Source of the DNA: Hymenopellis radicata
Lineage: Eukaryota > Basidiomycota > Agaricomycetes > Agaricales > Physalacriaceae
Assembly (NCBI GenBank): GCA_015501595.1
Contig: JADNRX010000867.1
Span: 1 to 19,324, forward strand
Direction of reading: 5' to 3'
DNA: 19,324 nucleotides
The translations under genes and the position numbers were made by a program. Under the pieces are notes generated by a model that was given only the letters and a program-made list of their open reading frames with translations, searched no databases and had not been told where the DNA came from. Below, piece after piece: positions 1-11,491 of the stretch (positions within the stretch are counted from its first letter, which is position 1; each line of letters begins with the position of its first letter).

Positions 1-159
1 GCCCCTCTCCATGAGGATCTTGCGATAACCTCAGATGTGTGTTCAAACGACCAGGAAATTGTGGTGAACACGGGAAGAAGGGGCGCTTGACATGGGCGCG
101 TGAGAGCGATGCTCCCTGTCTCCCAGAGGCGTATGGATGCGCTTCGTTCCAGGGATATT

Positions 160-684
160 GGATGACTTTCCGTAACGTTTATTCGCGATAATTCGCCGAA
201 TAAACCTTGTAGCATTGAAACTCCGCCACTTCGATGTTTTGCTTTCAGTCCCGTAACGCGTGTCTGCTTAAAAGCGTTATTAGATTCCAGTTTACTGTGG
301 CAACGATGCCGAGGTGTGTCCCCATAAGGTAACTCCTCATCCTCAATTTGCGGACCTCCAGCATTGATTCTGAGCATCATTTACTTCATGCCATTGAATG
401 GGACCACTTTTTGAAGTGTTGCTGGTGGGAAGACACGTCGTGGACGAACGATGAACACAAGAGGACCCTAGCAACGGGTTTGGAACATTAATTTTGATAG
501 CTTGAATTCTGGAGGAGGGGTCAGACCCCTCCTCCAGATTGAACATTTGGAACGACGTGAACTTGGTTGATAATATCCTGGCCCTGCAGCCGTGGCGCGG
601 GCCGGCTCGGCCACCTTCCTCTCTAGGCTGTTGCTAGGCATCTGAAATTTATTCTAGCTCTCCAGACGTTACGGAAAGTCATCC
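160..684. mobile_element. MITE-like element with 19-bp terminal inverted repeats
   Basis: The left end (160-178, GGATGACTTTCCGTAACGT) is the exact reverse complement of the right end (666-684). The trinucleotide ATT lies directly outside both ends (157-159 and 685-687), as a 3-bp target-site duplication would. The 525-bp body has no convincing coding sequence. Short perfect terminal repeats, small size and no transposase fit a non-autonomous DNA transposon (MITE). A 3-bp duplication is typical of PIF/Harbinger and also occurs in CACTA elements; I cannot assign a superfamily. It lies about 110 bp beyond the 3' end of the P450 gene. The inverted repeat is seen directly; mobility is inferred. 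Confidence 0.7.
508..538. repeat. Perfect 31-bp palindrome inside the element
   Basis: Two 15-nt arms (508-522 and 524-538) are exact reverse complements around one central base. The core reads GAGGGGTCAGACCCCTC. It lies within the MITE-like element, nearer its right end, and could form a strong hairpin. It might be a structural feature of the element or a binding site; nothing else nearby explains it. Confidence 0.85.
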
Positions 685-796
685 ATTGGATCGTTTAACG
701 TTTAACTGCCAATGCATGTAGCTCATACGTCTTTAAATATAAGTATCATCGAACGATTATTTCGAAGATTTAGTATACAGTATCGGTGTGAGATTA

Positions 797-3059
797 TTAC
801 TTGGAGCCTGAATTACACATATACAAAGACCGTTCACAATATCCGTTCGACGAGAGAGGCAGCCCCTTGCGCTCAACTCCATCCTCAGTCACGACCGACG
901 GCGATATAATCTGGGACAGATTCCACACAATCTCATCAGTCGTAGGCTTGAACCGGAAATTGAGCAACAGCGTCGATAACAGCACCTTCATCTCCACCTG
1001 CGCAAACTTGTAACCACTAGCAAAGTGGCACAAAGGTGTCAGTTTCCATGATGAAAGATAATAAACGGCTTACATGCACGACCTGTTTCCGCCCAAGAAC
1101 GAGAGCCTGTCAGATATTGCCACGAGTGAGTACAGGAGAACAGTTTGCTGCGTGCCGATATGAGGAGACATACATGCCATGATATATCCCCGGGCGTTCA
1201 TCAGTGGGCGTAGACGAAAGCCACCTCTCCGGCTTCCACTGTTTTGCGTCCGCGCCCCATACACTTTCAAGGCGGTTGAAGCCAGCGATGCCGACGAACA
1301 ACGTCGTGCCCACTGGGACCGCGACGTTCTCTGTTCCCTCAGAATAGTTCAACACCCGCTCCTTGACCGCGCTGAGAGGATGAGACAGGCTAACTTAGAC
1401 GGACGCCAAAGAAGGACATACGTTCGTCTAACAAAGGGAACTGGGGGATATCTACACACCACTCCTCAACATCTTCATTATGCTCGGGCGAAGGAATAGC
1501 TCACAATCGCAGTGTCTCCTTGATAATCGCATCCAAGACCGGCAGCGCAATGATATCTTCATATTCCAGCTGGCCATCCGGACCAGCCTTGCTCTTGATT
1601 TCATCGCGCACGCGTTCCTGGATATCCAAATCACGCGAAATAAGGAAAAGAATCCGTGACAAGGCAGAGGACGTCGTGTCCTGAGCGCCGAATATCAGTA
1701 CCCTAAGTAAAGAGCGTGAAGAATTCCCGATACACAAGGAAATGAAAAAAACACACGTCATCTGGCCCGTGAGCTCGTTCTCCGACATCTTCTCACTAGC
1801 AGCGGCCTTCTCGTTCGCTCGTACTACTCAGGACGTTAGTACACTAGTCGAAGAGGTGTAATGGTGGAGGAACGTGCATAAGACGCTAATGATATCCCGC
1901 CCCTCCTTCTCGCCCATACGCTTTTCATTGAGGATAGCGCACGCAGTATCGTGCATGACATCGCTCATGGCTTTAACTTTCTGCACAGCATGGTGCGGCG
2001 TATGCTCGACTAACCATCGTCGGAATGCCGGGGGCCCCATGCGCGAGAGGAACGGCGCGAACTGGCGCACGAGCGAGAGGGAGAAGAGTGTGGGGCTGCC
2101 CGAGGAACCATCAGCACAAATAAAACAGACACTCGGAATAGAATGGGAAGAAGAAGATATGATAATGACGTACATCAGTTCTTTGATAGCTGACGTGTAA
2201 GGATTGTTGTGCGGCGTGTTGAGCGGGTCGAAGCTATACCCTAGGACGGTCTGTCCGATCATCTCGAGTGCGACACGCGACATCCATTCGGACATGTCCA
2301 GCGCAGATCCGTCGTCGGATAGCGGCCCGTCGATGGCATTGACAAGCTACATATATCATGGTAAGCTTTACGCCGCACGGGACAGAAAGACGGGAACCCA
2401 CCCGCTCGGAGACAGCATAAAACACCGGCATAAGCGCCTTGAGCTGTGTCACCGAGAACACGGGTGCGACGAGCTTGCGCTGGCGCTTGTGTTGTTCGCC
2501 TACCGAGCATCAGCATCAGCAGCATTCACGAACAACAAACAGCCTTGGTATCGCACCATTCGTCGCTACAAGCCCTGGTCCAAAGATCACCTTGTTTGTC
2601 CTACAATGGATCAGAAGGAAGGCAAGGTCAAATAAGTATACGTACTCCAAGAAGACGGCAGTCTCGTCAAACGCGTCTTGCTCCTTGCCGAGAATCGCGT
2701 TGACCGCTATTGGATCGGATATGTAGAGCTGTTCGTCCTGTCGCCAGAAGTTAGAGCGCGTGCAGATGAGCGTAGTAAAGAACTCGGCGACGCACACCGA
2801 AGAAGCCAAAGACCTTGACCATCCCGCCATAGGTGTCCACTAGACCTTGGTGGAAGGGAAGCCCTTTCGCCGTGAAGAGCTGGGAGAGGTTGCCTGGCAG
2901 AGTCAGTCAGTTCAAAGACGGCGGGGAACGAGGCGACACACCCATCACCCATGATGCTGCAGGTGGCCCAGGTATATGTTTGAATGGTTTCGGTCGAAAG
3001 AGGAGTTTAAGCCCCGCGAAAGCGACGACAGCCAAGACGACGAGCAGCAATGGGATCAT
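797..3059 (-). CDS. Cytochrome P450 monooxygenase, 13 exons
   Basis: Exons (minus strand, 5'->3'): 3059-2942, 2893-2796, 2737-2646, 2600-2557, 2499-2402, 2346-2174, 2095-1878, 1823-1757, 1702-1505, 1451-1422, 1371-1174, 1106-1074, 1016-797. They total 1587 nt, 528 aa plus stop, a normal microsomal P450 length. The N-terminus has a hydrophobic anchor (about aa 2-20) followed by PGPP (30-33). Other landmarks are the I-helix GAQDTT (308-313), the K-helix ExxR (E365, R368), PERW (426-429) and the haem loop FLGGNRSCIG (448-457), with C455 as haem ligand. Haem-thiolate P450s on the ER insert one oxygen atom using NADPH-P450 reductase; the substrate cannot be read from the sequence. The intron at 1824-1877 begins with GC, and those at 2096-2173 and 2601-2645 are open in frame. 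The CYP family is not assigned. The C-terminal exon after aa 490 is the least certain part. Confidence 0.93.
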
Positions 3060-3098
3060 GGTAGAGGGAAGTCTGACTGGAGAACGCCATCGCCGTCG

Positions 3099-3105
3099 TT
3101 TTATA
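3099..3105 (-). promoter_or_regulatory. TATA box of the P450 gene
   Basis: Read on the minus strand this is TATAAAA, 40 bp upstream of the P450 start codon at 3059. The position supports that start. Assignment is by motif and spacing only. Confidence 0.6.
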
Positions 3106-4949
3106 GCTCTCGGGAGTCACCGAGGTGTGATTCCTGCAGTGTGCAGGGACTGCGAACCTCCCGCGAAAGAGAAAGCGGCGACACCTCCGTGCGTAATGGA
3201 GAATAAGCGCGGGCTCACTGCCTTCTTGGCTGTCAGTGTGACTCCACGGTAAACTGTAATTAGAGTTTTAAGTTTGCTTGTTCATACAAGCCGAGAGAGT
3301 TGGACGTCATTCGAGGATAGGTATTAGAAGGCCAAGTAGGAGAGCAGGGCAGTGTAAGTAATCAGCATCATCTTTGAAAGGTCCGTCCGAGATGCCATCA
3401 GCGCTGGAGGCAGGTAATACGGGCTTGAGGTGGAGGTTTTGGGAACGCATCGTCATAAGTGAGTCCAGCTTTGATATTATTATGTGCAACGGAAAGCGCA
3501 GCACGACATCAACCTCCCAAGGTGATGGTGGTATTGATAGTGAGCCCAGTTTTCCGATCCACTCGAAGTGGCACTACCGCAAGTATAGTTGGCTATTTGT
3601 AATGGCCTAGAATTTGTATGTTTTCCGTTTTAGAGTTGCAGACAACTGTTGACCCACCTTGCCAGACGCGCCCTGTGCCGGGTGATGCCGCGCTCCACTC
3701 CTTATTGGGAACAAGGCGTCAGGGGCTACTTGCGACGCGTGTTGGGGGAATTAGGTAGGTGTGGTAATTAGCCTGGTAATCACCAGCTGAGGTGGAAAAG
3801 CCACGTGAATCAGAGTAAAGCAGGTATGTCGGTAGGGGGCGGGTAGTGGCGAGAATTCCGAGGCTAGGAGGAGTATTCCGGATTATAACTGTACTGATGG
3901 ATAATTTGGAGGGTGGTCGGGCAATGGCCGGGCGCTCCATGGGTGCTGAATGACGGCGTTGTGACAGCAAGAGGCGGCGTTTGACAAGTGTCACCCGACG
4001 CAGACTACTTTAGGAAGGCATATCACGCGGACGCTGCGCTCATCCTCAGGTCGCTGCTTGTCTGGGCAGAAAAATATTGCCTGTAGTTGGGGCACCACAG
4101 GGAGCACTCCGCCCATCGAGGTGGATGCGGGGAATGCAGATTTACTTATAATTTGTGATGTGCTTGTAGCACGAGCGACGAGTGAAGCGAAAGACGAGGA
4201 GGATTCACCGTCGTGGTGAGAGGACAAGTTGAAACGATCGACGGTGACTGCCTCTTTCGGAGCACAAACCTCGATCTCCACTCACACTTGTACCTCCTAC
4301 CAGCAGAGATAACAAGCTAATTTGCGAGAGCTTCCGGGGCGGCGCCCCGGACCCCCTTCTGTTAATCTCCCGTCATTTACACCAGTAAATCTCCCATGTG
4401 AATTACCGGTGTCATTCTCGCTCGAAGCTAATTCCCGCAACACTACGAGGCTGCGGCGACGAAGGACCTCTCGCTAGGCAAGAACTCCAAGCACTACTTA
4501 AGCTTTGAACCACTTCTTTTCCCTTAATCACGCCGATGATCATGACTTCTTTCAGGCAACGACCGCAAGGCCCAATTTTTGAGCGCGTCCGGCTAGACGA
4601 TTCGTAGCTTGAATTGTTTGGTGGTGCTGCAGCCAGATAAGGACAGCCGCCACCAAGCTGCTGTCGTACAAAAAATCATTCTCTGGGCGTTTTTCGTCGG
4701 CCAAGTCAACCGTCCTTTAGCTTGTTGAGGTCAAGTGTACATACTACCAACATTCAACCTCACATTATGCGCCGCATTTTAACCTGTTTTTGTATGTTCC
4801 ATTGCGTTCCAATCAGGTGGTTACATGTAAATGCGTGTACGTATCTACCATGTACGAATTAAATGCCAAAAGCTACGCGCTGCACCCCATTTGAATCGTA
4901 ATAACGTATGGTATGTGTAAGTTAGAATACAGTCTTTAAAGCTCGATCT
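3106..4949. other. Intergenic region with no supported gene
   Basis: This 1.8-kb stretch lies between the P450 5' end and the BiP 3' end. Two minus-strand open frames (4281-3991, opening with GTG, and 3994-3719) overlap by 4 nt. They show no recognisable domain, no splice-consistent extension and no ATG near the start, so I do not call them genes. The low-complexity Ser-rich composition of the first may be chance. The only structured element I see is the GC-rich inverted repeat at 4334-4350. The part nearest 4950 should carry the BiP 3' UTR. Confidence 0.5.
4334..4350. repeat. GC-rich inverted repeat
   Basis: CCGGGGC and GCCCCGG flank a 3-nt loop and are followed by ACCCCC. Its composition contrasts with the AT-richer surroundings. 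It could be a hairpin remnant of a dispersed repeat; no longer element can be delimited. Confidence 0.5.
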
Positions 4950-7303
<2,354 letters not shown>

Positions 7304-7345
7304 GTTGGAGGAGAAATATTTTGCGAGTCCCTGTTCCCGTCAGCC

Positions 7346-7352
7346 CTTTATA
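7346..7352 (-). promoter_or_regulatory. TATA box of BiP
   Basis: The minus strand reads TATAAAG here, 43 bp upstream of the first ATG (7303). Spacing fits a fungal core promoter and favours the 7303 start. Confidence 0.55.
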
Positions 7353-7360
7353 ACGGAGCG

Positions 7361-7379
7361 TGACGTGTCCGTATACGTG
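7361..7379. promoter_or_regulatory. Paired UPR-element-like motifs upstream of BiP
   Basis: On the + strand TGACGTG (7361-7367) and TACGTG (7374-7379) share the ACGTG core recognised by Hac1/XBP1-type bZIP factors. TACGTG is the core of the yeast UPRE-2 class. They lie just upstream of the TATA box of an ER-chaperone gene, the classic UPR target. Function is inferred from motif and context. Confidence 0.5.
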
Positions 7380-7612
7380 GCATGACCATATCGGGTATCT
7401 ATTCCCACGCCTTCCACGCTTCCTGCCGCTGCTTTCCATACATGTACACAACTGACAAGTCTCTTTTGTTTTAATTCTCCGAACCTCGCGTCTTTTTCAG
7501 CTGCTTCACCCCATCCGCTAACAGCACCCTCGCGTACATCCGATGCGTCCATTCTCCAAACGGAGGCAGCGTCTGCGCAACACAAGTTAACCGTGCTCAT
7601 TTAACTGTTGAA

Positions 7613-8241
7613 TCAAATTATCACCTTGCCATCGTTGTCCAACACCGCGTAGTCATGAGCAGCTGAGAAACCGACCAGCACGTCATCATCGTCCTCTACG
7701 ACGGGGAAATCGTGTCGCCCGCCGTCCATCAGCCGCCAAGGAGACCCATACTTTGCTAGCGTTTCAAAGAGCTTGACCTGCACAGGTGGTATCTCCCATC
7801 GCGCCGTGAGGTGCTCAGCCACGCTGGCTGGCTCTATCACCTCCATCAATCCCCCGCGAGCGCGTCTCCCTTTTCATACGGTTTATCTTCGGAAGCTGCA
7901 GTTTGACCTGTAAGCCATCCCACCGCTTTGCCCTCCCAGGACATCAGAGTGCCCTTGAAGAATGCACGCGGCCACAGATTCCTGGCTTCTTCAATCCGGA
8001 AAGGCTCTGGGAACGTGCTCTTGGGGATTCGCGCGTAAAACGTGCATGGTGAGACGTCTGGCACGTAAACTTTGCGTTTCGGATCAGTTTCGTTTGGAAT
8101 CCAGAGACGCGAATGACGTGGAGGAACGTGTATAGGGTATTGCGTCTCGAGATTGTTGGTGTATCTGATTGAACCCAAGAGGGTCAGTGCACCACTAGCG
8201 ATACCTAGCGATGTCTTTGTGAGGAGTCGAGCATGATGCAT
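7613..8241 (-). CDS. Uncharacterised fungal protein (frameshifted)
   Basis: Two overlapping minus-strand frames form one gene. The first (8241 to about 7850) starts with MHHARLL and a hydrophobic stretch that could be a membrane anchor or signal segment (about aa 6-20). The second (about 7850 to 7613) carries GSPWRLMDGGRHDFPV and ends in DNDGKVII. They join at a run of five C on the + strand (7851-7855); a sixth base would make one frame of about 209 aa. I do not recognise a named domain. The W-R-L-M-x-G-G-R-H segment looks like a conserved core. The open frame extends upstream to an ATG at 8400, so the start is uncertain; I chose 8241 because the hydrophobic segment follows it directly. The gene is divergent from the acetyltransferase gene, 309 bp away. 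Confidence 0.6.
7851..7855 (-). other. Probable single-base deletion in a C5/G5 run
   Basis: The upstream frame terminates at TGA (7848-7846) straight after this run, while the downstream frame is open through it. One extra base in the homopolymer would fuse the two without a stop. The gap is too short for an intron. Confidence 0.6.
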
Positions 8242-8381
8242 GATGGGGTGAAGAATGCGCAGTGGCTTAAATACATCAGCATACGAAACACAATTTGTGC
8301 ATACCGACGCCGAGGTGATGTGTCCATTTGACGGATGAGAAACTGATAGGAACTGGAATCCCAAATGTCCATTCCAAGCCA

Positions 8382-8430
8382 TATAAAACGCGTTTCCCAC
8401 CCCGCACTGTCAACTCGCGCCTATCGCGAG
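8382..8430. promoter_or_regulatory. Shared divergent promoter motifs
   Basis: Between the two divergent genes the + strand holds TATAAAA (8382-8388), overlapping ACGCGT (8388-8393, an MCB/MBF-type core), then an inverted repeat CTCGCG-5 nt-CGCGAG (8414-8430). TATAAAA is 163 bp from the acetyltransferase ATG, long for a fungal 5' leader, so its role is uncertain. Only the motifs are seen; regulation is inferred. Confidence 0.3.
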
Positions 8431-8550
8431 AACGCGGAGTCAAAGCGCGTTTTTGGCGAGGCAGCGTGACCGTTACGTTGTTATGCGTTATGCTCTGCCG
8501 AAATTAAAAGAGGCAGGCCAGCCGTCGCCACGTCTTCCTTTCCTGCCATC

Positions 8551-9390
8551 ATGTCCGAGGTGATGTACCGCCAGTACATCGGCGAGCCCGACCTGCCCCA
8601 CGTCATGGCCCTCGTCCAGAACGAGCTCAGCGAGCCATATGTCATCTACACCTTTCGTTACTTTCTCCATCAATGGTACAGTTTATTCCCCAGTGAGGGG
8701 GTCGTGTGACTGACGACGCCTCTCTGAATAGGCCCCATCTGTCCTTCCTGGTTAGCCTATCCTCTCCCAAGTGCCGCGGAACCCTTTTCTGAGATGGCCA
8801 CTCCAGGCGTACCCCAGCGATGCGTCCAATTCGGACCCTATCGGTGTCATAGTCTGCAAGCAAAGCATGCACCGCGACATTTACAATAGGGGGTACATTG
8901 CCATGCTCAGCGTGGACAAGGCATGGCGTAAACGAGGGATCGGTTCGTCATTACTTCCATCTTCATAGCCGCTCTCACGCGAACTCTCAGATACTTAAAA
9001 CCATCACCATTATTGGTGACGGTTTTCTGTTTTTTTCTTTTTTTTCTTCCAGCTAGTGCACTTGTCCGCAACTCAATCGACGCTATGAAGGAGGAAGGGG
9101 TCGAGCAGGTGCGTGGCTTGCAGGGTGCCGTGTAGTAGACTGATTTTGGCCAGATCGTTTTGGAAACCGAGTACGACAACCATGCAGCCCTTTCGCTGTA
9201 CGAGTCCCTCGGGTTTATCCGCGAGAAACGTCTGTACCGATTCTACCTCAACGGCAAAGACGCCTTCCGTCTGGTTCTCTCGGTCCCCACCGATGAGGCT
9301 ACCCGCATGGCCAAGCGGGCGAACGTGTACAGGGCCATTCAAGTCTCAGATTACAGCGACGACGACGACGATAGCGTTTCGTCGCGTTAG
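8551..9390 (+). CDS. NAA30: NatC catalytic subunit, N-alpha-acetyltransferase (NAA30/Mak3-like)
   Basis: Exons 8551-8675, 8732-8750 (19 nt), 8807-8942, 9053-9108 and 9154-9390 total 573 nt, giving 190 aa. The GNAT fold is clear: an N-terminal strand/helix with [21 protein letters not shown]-type beta4 (IGVIVCK), [11 protein letters not shown], then the acetyl-CoA loop RKRGIA (R89, G92, A94). [20 protein letters not shown] and [17 protein letters not shown] follow, the signature of Mak3/NAA30. The enzyme acetylates N-termini starting Met-hydrophobic on ribosomes, as part of NatC with NAA35 and NAA38. The product ends in a short acidic tract (DDDDD, about 181-185), which looks lineage-specific. 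The third intron (110 nt) is twice the usual size here. The start follows a CCATC context and matches family length. Confidence 0.95.
8997..9026 (+). other. Potential stem-loop in the long intron of the acetyltransferase
   Basis: AAAACCATCACC (8997-9008) can pair with GGTGACGGTTTT (9015-9026) with one mismatch, leaving a 6-nt loop. It sits in the 110-nt intron just before a long poly-T/pyrimidine tract and the 3' splice site (9051-9052). Confidence 0.5.
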
Positions 9391-9882
9391 CTTCTTTCTC
9401 TCTAGGGTCTTAATTGCTTGCTATCTATTGTTTTGCTAGTCTTTTCCCCTTGCCCCTCTGTATACCATGTATTCTGTGAAATTGTAACGTTACGACCCCT
9501 CTACTCAGTCTGATAAAATACTTGCTTTACCTCCTTTCGCTACAATACATATAGATCTTGCGTAGGGGCGGCGGCGTGGTTCCTTCGACCCCGAATGATG
9601 CTTTTATTGAGTCTGACCACACCCTCTTCGAAGCCGAACTTGTATAACTCCTCCTAGTGTTGGACATCATAGAGGGCACACCACGGCTGACGAGAGCGAC
9701 GCGATGCTCTGTACGATCGGGACTTATCGCCTATCGTTCGGGACGGTGCGTGACTCTGGCACATTTCACAATAAGCAAGGTGATTAGAAATTCCTTCCGT
9801 GTTTCTTGAATACAAAAACCCCTCCAAGTTGCATAATGTGAACAACTTTGTATGGACTTCATGACTGCACAACTCCAACGCC
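9391..9882. other. 3' flank of the acetyltransferase, no gene seen
   Basis: The stretch starts with a T-rich, likely 3' UTR segment. No open frame with coding character, RNA gene or repeat was found. Open frames here have no family resemblance. Confidence 0.5.
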
Positions 9883-10604
9883 GTGCTCTGCTCTTGGACA
9901 AGTGACTCTATTCGGATTCACCCTAGGTGGGGATGGGGTAGCCGTTTATGTGTCCACGACTACCAGCGCATCTACGTATCCGCAAATCCGGTCCATTTCT
10001 TCTCATTTGAAGACAATGCCCCACTTCAAATAAGTAGTGAGGCTGTTTCTGTTTTCACGCCGACTAGCAAAGGAGATGATGATCCAGTTTGAGGTGGATA
10101 AGCAGGCAGTGGTCTCCCGTGCATCCGATATCGCTTCAAACCTTCATGAGGGCAACACCATTTGGCGATCCTGCAAACAAGAAAAGTCTTCCATGCTGCC
10201 ACCGTGGTCATTGGCACCTGCGGGTGGGCTTCCACCAGGACCATCAGGACTGACAGGACCTCCCCCATTCGTCTCCATCGTCAAGGTGTGATTCCGATGG
10301 CCCACCTCCTGAAAAATGGCAAAAAACTGCAGATACCGGAAATGCCTCTGTTTTGCCCACCCATGTTGCAGGCAGACAAGCCAACGCTAATGTGCCAATT
10401 CCTACTCATTTTTGTGATTGTTTCACTCATGTTCTTCAGGAAACTGAGCAGACATTGACGGACACTCTCACCGCCCAAAACCTGTCTGGGTTCGTTGAAT
10501 ATGAACGTGACATTGAGTGTTGGGCTGCGCATGTTAACTTGGAGTCTACAATGGGTGGAGATTTGGACCAGGAAGAGCCATGCATGGATGGTGGGCGTTA
10601 AGGA
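9883..10604 (+). pseudogene. Decayed coding remnant, unrecognised family
   Basis: Three successive + strand blocks, in different frames, read like pieces of one protein. Block 1 ends in SSEAVSVFTPTSKGDDDPV near 10091. Block 2 runs from about 10092 (EVDKQAVVSRASDIASN) to GPSGLTGPPPFVSIVK near 10285. Block 3 opens with CDSDGPPPEKWQK and ends in MGGDLDQEEPCMDGGR before TAA (10599-10601). The breaks at about 10090 and 10286 have no intron signals. Composition is protein-like, but I know no domain in it. It could be a host gene ruined by indels, or a fragment of a mobile-element gene; the MITE at 10860 is close. Boundaries are approximate. Confidence 0.35.
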
Positions 10605-10859
10605 TGCCGGAGCCACGATCGAGATGTCGCCGGAGAAGGTTCCGCCCTTCTGCACAGCTATTCCCATCTCTCCTCCACCACCGTATCTGTCCTCGTCTCC
10701 TCGTCTCCAGTGTGTATAAGTCATGCTTGTGGACGTTACATTGGCTTAACATTCTCTGGGTACGTACTGGATTCTGGGAAGATTAACTAGACGGAAAGGA
10801 TGATCATAAGTGTTGGCAAGAGTAGAGTTATTCATCATGGCTTCGAGACAGATGTACAA

Positions 10860-11249
10860 TAGGGTATGTCAAAATTGAATGTAGCAGTTGCTACGGCCTT
10901 GCTACAAGTAGTTGCTACAGTAGTTGCGACAGTGTGCTGCGGCTGCCCCGGCACCGTCGGAGTCTTAAATACATTTCTCGCGTTCATCGATAACAGTCAT
11001 ACACGTCACGGATGCCCCCCCACAACAGAACGGCAGCAAGTCACCCAAGCTCTTCTTGAAGCCTTCCTTGAATCTCTCATAGCTGAGTGCGAATTAGGAG
11101 CAGTGTAGGACGCGACGCGCGAGAAATGTATTTAAAACTCCGACGGTGCCGGGCAGCCAGTGCACTGTCCCCGAGACTGTCACAACTATTGTAGCAACTA
11201 CTTGTAGCAAGGCCGTAGCAACTGCTACATTCAATTTTGGCATACCCTA
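10860..11249. mobile_element. MITE/foldback element with arms of about 125 bp
   Basis: The left arm 10860-10982 and right arm 11118-11249 are near-perfect reverse complements, with a few substitutions and about 9 nt of net indel. The tips read GGGTATG...CATACCC, and a TA dinucleotide bounds both ends, as in Tc1/mariner-type insertion. The outer arms carry repeats of GTTGCTAC/GTAGCAAC. A 135-bp spacer separates the arms. The whole 390-bp element could fold into one hairpin. No transposase is present; a + strand open frame (10866-11108) starts inside the arm and is regarded as chance. The superfamily is inferred only from the TA flank. Confidence 0.85.
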
Positions 11250-11491
11250 ATAGATGGTAAATAATGTGTGTGCATAGTTAAAGAGATTGTAATGGTTGTG
11301 CAGTGGCGCGAAGACCCGACTGAGGTGTAGGTCCACCAGACTAATGCGGGCATTGTGTTGAAACTGGACGTTGGTTGGCTAGCTCTGGGCTCTGCGATAT
11401 TGGGGATATTCTTATACTGGCCTTGGGCTTGGTGGATGCGGGGTTGGTGTCGGTGAATGTGGAAATCGGAGGAGGGGGAGATGAAGGCAGT

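Noticed and set aside
3719..4281. Two overlapping minus-strand open frames
   Set aside because: No ATG near the first start, no domain, no supporting splice sites; likely chance.
8266..8273. Minus-strand TATTTAAG as a TATA box for the 7613-8241 gene
   Set aside because: Only 25-32 bp before the chosen ATG, too close to leave a transcription start upstream of it.
10866..11108. 80-aa + strand open frame
   Set aside because: It begins inside the inverted arm and runs through the spacer of the MITE-like element; no domain features.
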